Assembly (NCBI GenBank): GCA_027924585.1
Contig: BSBM01001665.1
Coordinates: forward strand, 1-64,000
Length of the DNA: 64,000 bases
Direction of reading: 5' to 3'
Source of the DNA: Larix kaempferi
Lineage: Eukaryota > Streptophyta > Pinopsida > Pinales > Pinaceae
The number at the start of each line of letters is the position of its first letter. Position 1 is the stretch's first letter. The position numbers were made by a program, and so were the translations under genes. The notes below the pieces were generated by a model. The model was not told where the DNA came from. It did not search any database and was given only the letters and a program-made list of their open reading frames with translations. This document shows positions 36,205 to 47,126 of this stretch, in pieces.

Positions 36205-39200
36205 AAGAAGAAACCCTAGGGATCCTGCCACTGTCCATGTATTGGGGAAGCTTTCCAAATTAATAATGGGGAAGACTCCTGTGGCAAAATACGATGATCC
36301 TGGAAATCCTACTGTTACAGTTCACATAGGAAACACACAAATCCCCAACGGTTTGGTAGACTTAGGCGTGACTATCAATGTCATGACCATAGAAACTCTG
36401 AAGAAACTTGGAATCACTAACCTTCGGCCAACCCCTACCATTCTAGAACTTGCTGATAGATCAACAATCAAGCCTGAGGGGATCCTGGATGACCTAGTAA
36501 TCTCTGTGGACTCGTGGGAATACCCTATGGACTTCATGGTGTTACAGCCGAAGTATCAGTTGGGGGGACACTCGTTGATTCTGGGGAGACCGTGGTTGGC
36601 CACAGCAGATGCCTGTATCAGCTGTCGGTCAGGATCCATGACTATCTCGGACGGGACTGAGATCAAAAGCCTAACCTTATACCCTCCAGCTCGACCAAGC
36701 ACAAAAGTTGAAACTCCACGTTGGGTGGACTTGGAGGAGGAGGAAGGAGTTCAACCACTATTAACAATAGGGAGAGCCTTAACTTTTAAAGATGAAACAG
36801 AGGATGATAACATTAACAATTTCATCAGTGAACCCACATTCGTCAATAAGCATGTTTACCAGATTCTTGGCAGTACACCAGATGGGAAAGAACAAGAAAA
36901 TCTTACGGAAGAAACTCTAATCAGTGATGCTAGTATAATTCCAATTCTAAAAAATTTGAAAAGTGTCCCAGTAGAAATTGAGCCAGGGAAAACATTAAAC
37001 ATTAATCCAAACCTTGCGCCCATTGAGCTGGAACAGCTAATCACTCTACTGAAACAACATAAAGGAGCTTTCGCTTGGGAGTACACATACATGAAGGGTA
37101 TTCCTTCTAATCTGTGTACCCATCACATTTATATTAAGAGCGACTCCAGGACAGTGTGTCAACCACAACGAAGGATGAACCCGAACCTAAGGGACATAGT
37201 GAAAGAGGAGATCCAAAAAAATTTGCAAGCAGGATTTATATACCCAATTTCAGATAGCGAGTGGGTTTCTCCACTTGTGATTGTGCCTAAAAAGAATGGG
37301 AAGTAGAGAGTCTATGTGGATTATAGAGAATTGAACAAAGCAACGCAGAAAGACCACTTTCCCCTACCTTTTATCGATCAGGTCCTTGATACCTTGTCTG
37401 GGAAGAAGTATTTCTCCTTCTGGATGGTTTTAGTGGCTATAACCAAATTCAGACTGCTCCAGAAGACCAAGACAAAACCACTTTCACCTGTCCCTGGGGC
37501 ACCTTTTCATATAGGGTACTTCCTTTCGGGTTGTGCAATGCACCAACCACCTTTCAAAGAGCAGTGATTGGAATCTTTTCAGAGATGCTAAATGACTGCA
37601 TGGAAATTTTTATGGATGACTTCACTCCATACAGTAGTAGTTATGAATAACCATTGAAGAATTTAGAAAAGGTCGTGAAATGCTGTGAACAAAGCCAGCT
37701 ATCTTTAAGCACTGAAAAGTGCCATATGATGATGAGCGACGGCATAGCTCTTGGGCACTTCATCTCTTCTGATGGTATCCAGGTAGACCCATCCAAAATC
37801 AAGGTAATTGAAAATATACCAACTCTTGGAACACAAAAATATGTACGTATCTTCTTAGGGCATGCTGGTTATTACAGAAGATTCATAGAAAACTTTTCCA
37901 AACTAGCATCTCCTTTGTTTACCTTGTTGATGAAGGATGCACAGTTTTTTTGGAATGATGCATGCCAAACAACGTTTACTAAACTTAAAAGGAGTCTGCC
38001 TACAACACCCATCCTATGAAGGCCCAATTGGGCTCTGCCCTTTCATATCTCTTCAGATGCTTCAGACACTATCATTGGAGCATTTTTAGGACAGAAGGAA
38101 GGTAATGTTCCTTATGCAAGTTATTACATTAGTAAGAACCTATCCCCTGTTGAACTTAACTATATTGTCACGGAGAAAGAGTTCCTTGCCATAATTTATG
38201 CCATCAACAAATTTAGACACTGCATTACTGGATACTCCACTTTTGTGCACACTAATCATTCTACCATCAAATATTTAATGAATAAACCAATCATGAATGC
38301 TAGAGTTACTAGATGGCTGCTACTGTTACAGGAATTCGACATTACAATTATTGATAGACCAGGGAAGGAAAATGTTGTTGCATACTTTTTATCTTGACTT
38401 ACTAACTGTGATGACAATTTACCAGTCAAAGATTCCTTCCTTGACGAACACTTGTTTGCAGTATCAGCTCATTCCCCTTGGTATGCAGATATTGCTAACT
38501 TTTTGGCTACAGGTAAGCTTCCAACACATCTGTTGAAGAGAGAAAAAGAAAGATCATACAACAGAGTGCCAGGTATTGCTGGATTGATGGACATCTCTTC
38601 TACAGAAGGATGGACTTATAAATTAGAAGATGTGTAAGAGAAGATGAAATTTTCAGTATCCTGAAAGCTTACCATGATGAGCCTTGTGGGGGACACTTTG
38701 CTGACAAAAGGACAAGTCATAAGGTTTTAAGGATGGGTTATTTCTGGCCTACATTGTTCATGGATATGAAGAAGTATGTTCAAGCGTGTGACAGCTGCCA
38801 GAGGATGGACCAGCCCAACATATTAGATGAAATGCCTCTTCAACCACAGCTTGTGGTTGAACCATTTGATAGATGGGCCCTAGATTTTGTAGGGCCTATC
38901 AACCCTCCCTCAAAACAAAAAGTTCACATCTTGGTTTGCACAGATTACATGACCAAATGGGTGGAAGATGTATCCTTGATCAAAGCTAATGATCAGGCTG
39001 TGATTGATTTCCTATATGAAAATTTTTTTAGTCGGTTTGGAGTACCTAAGGAAATCACTACAGATGGTGGACCACAGTTCATGTCTCACAAATTGGAAGC
39101 GTTATTATAGAAATTTCACATTCAGCACAGAATAAATTCGCCATATCATCCACAAGCCAATGGCCAAGTGGAAAGTACAAACAAAGTCATTGAGGCTATT

Positions 39201-39796
39201 TTGAGAAAAACAATGAAAAGCCATCGAAAAGATTGGGTTGAGAGACTTCCAAAGGAACTATGGGCCTATCGCACTACATGGCGTAACAACACTGATTTTT
39301 CCCCATATGAATTGGTGTATGGCAAAAATGTTGTTTTCCCGATTGAATTTGAAATTAGAAATTTGAAGACAACTGTAGAAGCAAACCTTGATTTATCAGA
39401 AGCACAGAGAAATCGACTGAATTAGCTTATTGAATTGGATGAAAAGCGCACAGCCGTAGTAAATCATACAACGTTAATCCAACAACAGCGCTCCAATTGG
39501 CAAGATAGATTTATAAAGAAGAAAGTCTTCTGAGAAGACGTTTTAAGAGGGATTTCAAAGGCAAGTTGCGCACTCGTTGGTTGGGACCGTATAAAATAGA
39601 TCGAGTATTTGACAATGGAATAGTCTGGTTGATCACCATTGATGAAAACAAGACACCATTATTTGCAAATGGTCATCGACTGCAACTGTATCACAAACCG
39701 ATCTCAAAGAATGCTTTCATTTCACATGTTGCAGCTGATCTAGATTATCAGTTAACACCAGGGCAGGGATTTTTCTCAACCCCTGTGAATTTTTAA
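36205..39796 (+). pseudogene. pol: Athila/Tat-like pol (protease, RT, RNase H, integrase)
   Basis: Protease: the DLG active site at 36359, with DLGV where DLGA is usual, then LGRP at about 36580. RT: a TAG at 37304 replaces a Trp, a one-base deletion near 37412 shifts the frame, and FMDD stands at 37609-37620. RNase H: first Asp in SSDAS near 38063 and EKEF near 38175, but the third catalytic Asp is Asn at 38254. Integrase: HHCC zinc region at about 38670-38805, catalytic Asp 38883, Asp 39063 and Glu 39171, and a C-terminal domain at 39566-39710 in a further frame. At least four frame changes and many stops are present. In the family, pol copies element RNA into DNA and inserts it. Confidence 0.88.
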
Positions 39797-40059
39797 GAAC
39801 TGCAGTTTCCACACATAATTTGTACATAAATAATTTGTTTTCTTTCTGTATTTTATTTATTTTTCTTTTACACTTGATCGGGTTTTGTTTTGAAGAACTG
39901 TGTGCAGGAATTAATTGGTGGAGCAGTAGTCGTGACTGGGCCAAATGATTGCAGACACCTTACATTGTTTTGCTGATCTAATAAAGCTCTTTGAAGATGG
40001 ATGATTCGTTGGCTTTCAACATCCAGCTGAAAATTTTGCATGCTACTCCATTCTGCACA
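39797..40059 (+). other. Non-coding spacer after pol
   Basis: No coding similarity is seen between the end of the integrase domain and the minisatellite. It starts with a T-rich stretch. Minus-strand open frames at 39717-39944 and 39868-40083 have no motif and are taken as chance. Confidence 0.4.
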
Positions 40060-40480
40060 GTTGCGACTCCTTACCTTTCCCATTTTTCCAATTTTCGCAA
40101 CCGTACTCCACTATTTCCATTCACTTCACTTTCCAGTAGCTACGACTCTGCCACTTTTTCCCATTCCGCCAAGTTTCCGCAGCTGTGACTCTGCTATTTT
40201 CGTCCATTCTGCCAAGTTTTGCAGCTATGACTCCGCTATCTTTTCATTTATTTCTCCTTGTTCCAAGCAGCTGCGACTCCACTATTTTCGTCCATTCTAC
40301 CAAGTTTCGCAGCTATGACTTCGCCGAATTTCTCCATTCTGCCTTTTTCGTACAGCTGTGACTCCGCTATTTTTGCCCATTTTGCCAACTTTTGCAGCTG
40401 TGACTCTACCATATTCTGCCGAACTCTGCTAAAAATTTCATACGACTCTGCTGTATTCGCTTCCTTTCCTAATCCCTTGT
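40060..40480 (+). repeat. Minisatellite, about 43-bp unit
   Basis: About eight units, each starting with a GCAGCTNYGACTC-type word and containing ctattttcgtccattctgcc or a variant. Starts fall near 40132, 40180, 40222, 40267, 40309, 40352 and 40395, giving a spacing of about 42-48 bp. Tandem repeats in this untranslated position are known from Tat and Athila relatives. Confidence 0.7.
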
Positions 40481-40849
40481 TACAATTTCATCAAATTCCG
40501 CCTACTCATTAGCTGCAACTCCGCTAGATTGTCTGCCTCTTAGAACAATATCACCACTACTGATTTGACCAGGCTCTAATATAAATGATGACTCCATAGC
40601 CCCAATCGCAGTTTTCCAAAAATGATGACAACTATTGAGCCGTCTTGTGTACCTGTCATCCTGGGTGTACTTATGAACCTAGTTGGCGGTGGCCAACTCA
40701 ACTCAACACATGCGTATTTTACCAAGCGATGCGACTATGAAATGTAATGATATGGCAGAATGGCGACACAAGCATTGATCTTGAAGGTATGGGTTCTAAC
40801 TATATTCATGATTAGGCATCTATTGACATCGGAAGCAATAATGGTTGTA

Positions 40850-42520
40850 TCTGTCATTCATCCCTGTCACCTATCCATAGCCAATCAATTGAACCAAAAC
40901 CACGTTCAAACTATTACCCGTACTTATGATTGTGACCATCATTCCACCCGACTTGGGCGATAATCCTACCACAGATTTTACTCCAAAACTAATTGTGCCA
41001 CCTTTCTGGAAAGGCTCAAATTCAAACTTCGACTATCCATCAACCATGTCTGCATGCAGTCAGCTTGACGTTTGAAACTGTAACTGGTGTATTCGCTAAA
41101 ATATTGTGCAGAAGTTCAGCAGTATGGGTATCCCTGTGAGATATGAGCCTCTAACAATAGAATCTCTGTATGGGAACAGAGAATTCTTTGTTATCTTTCA
41201 AGAAGCAGGGTGGACAAATTATTTTCAATGCCTGAATGGTTTTCATGAAGAAACGACCCTTGAATTTGCCCAAAATATTACAAGCACCGATTCAGAGGTT
41301 TGAGGTATCCGGATAGATGTTTCAAAGGCAATCCTGGCAGAGGTAACAGATTGCCCAGAATTGGGCAGCGTTGGTTTAGATGGAAACGCCATCATCCAAC
41401 TACAACCGAAGATTTCCTGGCAGTAGGAGAAAGTGTTCGACCACGGGGCAAAGGAACAGTGTTGGAGACTCTTTTGAGTCCTTGGGATCAAGTTGCACTC
41501 TTCTTGAAGAAATATATCACATGCAAATGGAGGCACAATGTTGTTTACATTTATGAATTTTTCCTCCTATCACATTTACGTCATCGCAAGCTGCTAAATA
41601 TGCCATGGTGTCTTCTTAAATCCTTACAACGCATGGCTTATTATGCTAAAAGAGCTCAACACCCCTTATAATCCCTCTCAAATCATGGGCTAATTAAAAT
41701 ATTAATCTTACGGGCTCTTTCCTACCACAAATTGACTTGGGGACAACTTCTAGTTCTTCCAGGAATACCCCGTGAATTTTATGCAAAGATAGTGGATGAG
41801 GACTAGAGTTCCTCAAAATTAGTTGGGTGGAGGATTGAAGGATCAGAGGGTCGATTGGAGGATGAAGAGGAGATAGATATAGAGGAAGTTGAAACTAGAG
41901 TAGCTAAAACTAAAATAGCAGAAGACGAACATCAAGCAAAAGCAGTGGCAGGAAGCGATCTAGAAGCACTGAATGTGGCATCCTCCCCTGAAATAGGAAG
42001 AACTTTAATTCAAACGGAGGGATTCGGCCCCGTTTCTCAAGTGATAAGATTTTATCTACCTCAGAGAAGGAAGGAAGGGTTAATGAGCAAGGGCCAGACG
42101 TCCAACTCGGTGAAAAAGAGAAGGATCAAAACTGTTACTACAGCAGAAGCAAGTCATTTGATCGGGGTAGATATTGGAATTCCCATCTTAAAACCCCAAC
42201 CACCTGCTGACACAGAAGAACCTGCTATAGAAGAACCTCAATTAGAGAATCTTCTTTTTGAGAATGAGTTGTTAAGGGAGGAGATGCAAGTACTTCGTGC
42301 GGAAGTAGAAAAATGGAAGGAGACATGCAGGAAGCAGGGAAAGAAGTATGTGAATACAATGGTGGAGGCTACAAACCGACCGAGGAATCTATCTTCCATT
42401 GGGAGGAATGAAGGACGAGAAGAAATGATATGCCCGGAATGTGGAGATATATTCAATCTGGCCGGGCATAAAGTTACAGTGCTGGACTTAATGGTGCAAA
42501 GACCTACAGGAGAAAAATAA
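40850..42520 (+). pseudogene. Athila/Tat-like ORF3, uncharacterised
   Basis: A third coding region follows pol, in the position where Athila elements carry env-like genes. In frame with 40950 it gives VPPFWKGSNSNFDYPSTMSACS, then, after a stop at 41091, FHEETTLEFAQNITSTDSEV. After a TGA at 41301 and a frame change near 41360 it continues as WRHNVVYIYEFFLLSHL, then through stops to an acidic region and a 221-codon open stretch (41855-42520). The last part has a leucine-rich coiled coil (ENLLFENELLREEMQVLRAEVEK) and a CPECGDIF motif. I see no signal peptide or membrane segment, so an envelope function is not supported. I recall similar unnamed plant retroelement proteins, but the family has no function I can name. 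Confidence 0.6.
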
Positions 42521-42904
42521 TCAGAGGAACCATTCCTCGAGTCAATCTCATTGTTTTGGGGACATCGAATCGACTCAACAGACTAAAAAATTGAGAAATA
42601 GGACGTTGTTACACAAGAACCAGCATCCTCAAAAATTTTGTTGGGAATACAACTCAGATGGAAGGTGTTGCAATGGAGATACAAGGGAAAGATGTTGTTA
42701 CATAAACCAACACTATTGAAAATATGTTGGGTTCCAACATAGGCTGAAGCTGCTAAGGGTAGGGGGATGTTGTTACACAAGAACCAACATTTCCAATGAT
42801 TAATCGTTAATGCCGATGCTTTCAACTCATCTGCATAATATGAACAAGGATTAGATATAGAATCGAACTAACCAGTTGTTGCATGAGGACATGCAAATGG
42901 ATAG
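42521..42904 (+). other. Non-coding region before polypurine tract
   Basis: Contains short direct repeats of a gttgttacacaagaaccaac-like phrase (about 42604, 42688 and 42768). No gene is seen. Confidence 0.45.
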
Positions 42905-42915
42905 TTGAGGGAAGA
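42905..42915 (+). other. Polypurine tract
   Basis: ttgagggaaga lies immediately before the 3' LTR and fits a plus-strand primer, though it has two T residues at its start. Confidence 0.65.
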
Positions 42916-44407
42916 TGTTATTGGGCCCTGGAAATGCCCCTTTTTGACCATATCTATTTCATCATTTTTCCCTGTTATGCCCTACTTTTATAAACCATAT
43001 ACATGCATTTTTCCATATCAACCAACAATCCTGACAAGGTATAATTCATTATTGTTTCATTTATTTAATGCCTAAGATTGTTATGGTTATGAATTCTAGC
43101 CTTCGATTTATGCTAACTTGTGTTGATTTCATTAAGTTAAGATCAAAGCACTAGTGTATTAGCCGCAATGCCTTGGAAAACAATCACATGTGATGCCAGC
43201 TGTTATTCTTCAAGATTTGATTCCTCACATTCAAAGGTACAATGCATCCTTCCATGTGAAGCTGCAATAGGTCCTCGCTGAAACAGAGCATTGCTGCAAC
43301 AGACAGGACGCCTCTCGATTGGTTTATTCGTTGGTCCATTGACTGCTAGAGTAACAACATCCTTCATGTCTAACGACGTCATTCAATACGGCTGTAATAG
43401 TTTAGTTGCAACTCTGCAGCATGAAGATCAGATATCTTCATTGTTGCACGATTTTAGTGGATCACGAACTATATTCTTCATGTATAACTATGGGAAGGCT
43501 TCCAGAATATGGGGTTGGTTAATTATCATCTTCTTGTACAGGCTGTAGCAGAGACTGAGACTGTAGATTACCATCTTTAATAAAGGGAAGAGTTCTTCAT
43601 ATTTTCATGTCTTAATTTGTGGTAGTTCACGGCATCTCTATTAGAAGGACAGGGCCTGCCTTCTAACAGAGATTGCCAAGTTAAGTAGATAGTTAGATTT
43701 ATTTCTTGCGTGTGTGTTGTGGAATTGCATTAGGCATAGTACTCATAGCTGCAATAGAGAATTTACAATTGCATTCTTTCTTGGTAGTTTATTATTTGCA
43801 TCCTAAATAGCTGCAACTATGTGGTGTGACAAGCGACTATGTAGGTTAGTTCAATTAATGCATGTGTGTTAGAATTAGCTATTACACCCAAGCTCAGCTT
43901 CAATCTCTTTCAGTCATTTATGCTTTCTAGGATTTCCAATATTTATCAATTTAGAGTTCAACTTATTTCTAATTCTGGTTGTTGTTGTATCTTCATTGAA
44001 TTCAATGGATTAGGCAGATTGTGATTGAGTTACAGTAGTTGTTGGATTAATCATTTTGGTAAAGATTGAATACTATAGTTTGATAATTATAGGATTTAAA
44101 TTCTTGCAAAAGTAATCTAGTTCATTTTTATTCTTAGATCAGTAACTGCTGCTAGGTTGATTTCTGTAGGAAGGTAGTTGTACTTTGAATTCCTAGATGT
44201 GTGAGTTAGATTAGTATTCTTTATGGAATGAGTTTGGCTGAGCAGATAGGTAGGGTTATGATATCCAATTAGTTAATCAACTACTTGAAATGTTTATGCA
44301 TAGATTGTGGTTATTTCCATTGAGATAAAATAATTCCCTGGGTTGACAATTTGTATTGAGCATCCTGTGTGTTAGTTGTAATTAATTAGCATATAGGGTG
44401 ACCAACA
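42916..44407 (+). repeat. Athila/Tat-like 3' LTR
   Basis: 1,492 bp, from tgttattggg to gaccaaca. It aligns with the 5' LTR throughout. It is followed by gtatt (44408-44412), the second half of the target duplication. Confidence 0.9.
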
Positions 44408-44412
44408 GTATT

Positions 44413-44559
44413 TGAATTATGAATTCTATTAGGCAGTATCAATAAAGGACATGCGTATTTAGCCGTCTAACACACATATGTCTTAATGGAGTGCACAAGC
44501 TTTGAATAGATGATGATTTCATTGAAATCATATATGATCTACTACATTCCTCACCTCCA
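44413..44559. other. Short unassigned spacer
   Basis: No gene or repeat is recognised between the Athila/Tat-like element and the first satellite-like sequence. Confidence 0.4.
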
Positions 44560-45079
44560 AAATTAAACCACTCGGGGAAGGAGTGACTGCTCTTTTGTTG
44601 AGAAAATTCTTGAAATCTTCACCAAAATCATATACGATTTGCTGAACTCTTGGAACTCCAAAATGGACCTACTTGGTAAAAAGGAGGTGGCTTTTCTTCT
44701 AGCCATCTACTTTCCCCAACCACAAAATGGAAACCCTTGAGAAAGGATCATCCGCTCTTTCTAAGATAAGAATATTTTCTAAAAGGGTCCATACATATAA
44801 AGATCAACCGTTCCTTTTCTGTCATGTCCCCATGCTCCTTGCAAGGGTGGATGCTCTTTAAATGATTTACATCTTCACATAAATAATATATGTTCTTCAA
44901 AATTACCAAAAATCCACAATTGACCTACTTGGGGATAAAGTGGCATCTCTTTCTCCTAAACATCTACTTTCACCACCCTAAAATAGAACAACTTGAGGAA
45001 GGAGCAACCATTCTTTCTCTGAGAAAATTTATACTTTCCAAGAAAATGGATGAAGCAAATTTCCAATGAGATTTGTTGT
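44560..45079. repeat. Satellite array, left segment
   Basis: Diverged copies of the 194-bp satellite. Recognisable words include ctctttct, atctactttc and gaaggag. The last 260 bp (about 44820-45079) match 53800-54050 closely, which defines the higher-order repeat. The array is broken at 45079 by the first copia element; gttgt (45075-45079) is its target duplication. Confidence 0.7.
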
Positions 45080-45684
45080 TGTTAAATTTTCTGCATTAAT
45101 TCACAATACTCTAGGATCTTTATTGAGAGAATAACATGTATAGCATATCAATGCTTATCAATCATAACAAGCATGTCAATCATCACAAGAAGCAAAAGCA
45201 TGAGAGACAAGAGACACAGAGTTTCTGTGGGGAAAACCCTAAGGTGAAAAACCCCACAACTTCCTCAAAGATAGAGAGAGCAATGGCTCAACCAAAGTAC
45301 AACCAAAATACACAGAGATAGTCTCCTAGTAGCAGATGATCCTCCTCCTCACATGTGCGCCACTTTCCGAGTGAAGGAAGAATGAGTTTCTGAGTGATCC
45401 AAATAGAGATCTCCCGATCTCTATTTATACTTGATCTATTTGCCTAGTGACCTTATGGGGCCGACTTGTCTAGCTAGGTACATCAACCGTATATTACATA
45501 AATCAGGGTCGACCCCACACATGGTGGTCTAATAACCCATCGGCAAGTTCACACACTTGTGACACTTGTCAATACACATGACGACACTTCCGTATAGAGG
45601 AATGAAACATCTCTATAGGAGTACAATAATATATAAATGAAATACATGGATGAAATACATTCTGAAGTTAAATATACATCAACA
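45080..45684 (-). repeat. C1 3' LTR
   Basis: 605 bp, tgttaaat to catcaaca in plus-strand reading. It differs from the C1 5' LTR at a few percent of positions. On the minus strand the purine-rich tract gttaagaggga precedes it. Confidence 0.92.
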
Positions 45685-45700
45685 ATCCCTCTTAACTAGG

Positions 45701-47126
45701 AAGGTATTTCTTGACACAAATCTGTTAGCACAAGTCTTCTTCTCTGGATCATCATCATCAAAGCATCGTCATCGTCATTGTCACTGTTGTTGTTATCTCA
45801 ACCAATCTATGACTCTACTCGTCATAGGAAGTTCTACAGAGCCAGTTTTTTTTCATACTGGATGTAGGCCCACCACCTGCAGGTCTTCATCACTGGCCAT
45901 ACTATGGAATCCTCGAGACTTATTATGTGCGTAAAAAAACCTGGCGGTAGCATCCCAGGCTATTACGAGCACACAGCTCTACCTGTCGGATCTCCCAGGA
46001 ACACATTACATGTGACCCATCACAAAACCTGGCTGAAACATCCCAGGCTGTTATGAGCACACAGCTCTACCTATTGGATCTCCCAGGAGTACATTACATG
46101 TGATCTCACCACAAAACCTGGCTGAAGCCTCCCAGGCTGTTACGAGCACACAGCTCTACTTGTCGGATCTCCCAGGAGGACATTACATGTGGTCCACCAC
46201 AAAACCTGGTTGAAGCATCTGAGGCCTTTTTCATCCTGTCCAGATCTCCCAGGAGCATATTACATGTGGTCATGGCAATGCCTCGAAAGAGCATCTGAGG
46301 CCTTTTTTATCCTGTCCAGATCTCCCATGTCCACTTACATGCCATAGGAAAATGCCTCGAAAGAGCATCTGAGGCCTTTTTTATCCTGTCCAGATCTCCC
46401 AGGTCTACTTACATGTCCTCCCAGAGCAATGCCTCGAAAGAGCATATGAGGCCTTTTTCATCCTGTCCAGATCTCCCAGGTCTTACATGCTCATCTGCAC
46501 AACCCGTCCACGGCCATAGAGTATCAACCTGATACTCTCCATACATCATCCTGATGTACACATGATCATCTTGATCATCATCACTGCATCATCCTGATGC
46601 ATGTCATCTAGAGAAGCTCGTCATCCACGATCATCCTGATCATACAATGCATCTACCTGATGCATACCAAGTATCTACCTGATACATATCATCATACATG
46701 ATCCACCTGATACATACATAGATACATGATCCACACAATGTATCCACCTGATATATATCAACATACATGATCTACCTGATCATACACAGTATCCACCTAA
46801 TACATATACAGATACATGGTCCAAGCATCCAACATGATACATATACATATAAATGATCCAACTGATCATATTCAGCATCCAACATGATGCGTACATACAT
46901 ATACATATAAATGATCCAACTAATCATATCCAATATCCAACATGATGCGTACATATATATAAATGATCCAATTGATCATATCCAGCATCGAACATGATGC
47001 ATACATACATATACATAGCAGTAACTGGAGCATCGTCCTGATGCTCATCATCCAGCGCTTACATCCACAACCATGTGAAGGATCCTCCTTCCAACATGCT
47101 TGGAATGGCTTCTGCAAATGTGTCCA
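45701..47126 (-). repeat. C1 3' untranslated region, tandem repeats
   Basis: Between pol and the 3' LTR lie arrays of several repeat types: units of about 80 bp with gagcacacagctctacct and gatctcccagga (about 45940-46200), units of about 80 bp with gcctcgaaagagcatctgaggc (about 46270-46490), and short units built on atcctgatgca, tacctgatacat and atgatccaactgatcata (about 46530-47000). Open frames here simply read the repeats. The same arrangement is present in C2. Confidence 0.75.

Larger units (their letters stand above)
32312..44407 (+). mobile_element. Athila/Tat-like Ty3/gypsy retrotransposon
   Basis: A 12.1-kb element with LTRs of 1,488 and 1,492 bp, starting tgtt and ending ata or aca. 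The flanks gcatt (32307-32311) and gtatt (44408-44412) form a target duplication with one C/T difference. The primer site is Asp-tRNA type, characteristic of the Athila/Tat group. Inside are gag, protease, RT, RNase H and integrase in Ty3 order, then a 3-kb region with a minisatellite and a third ORF, then a polypurine tract. No chromodomain is seen. All frames carry stops and frameshifts, and the LTRs differ by roughly 5 percent by eye, so it is an old, dead copy. Athila and Tat are not resolved here. Confidence 0.9.

Noticed and set aside
41855-42520. Envelope gene
   Set aside because: It is in the env position, but no signal peptide, membrane segment or cleavage site is visible; it is called only as an uncharacterised ORF3.
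45940-46490. Regular direct repeats resembling a CRISPR-like array
   Set aside because: Units vary in length and sequence, spacers are not of uniform size, the DNA is plant nuclear, and the repeats belong to the copia 3' untranslated region.
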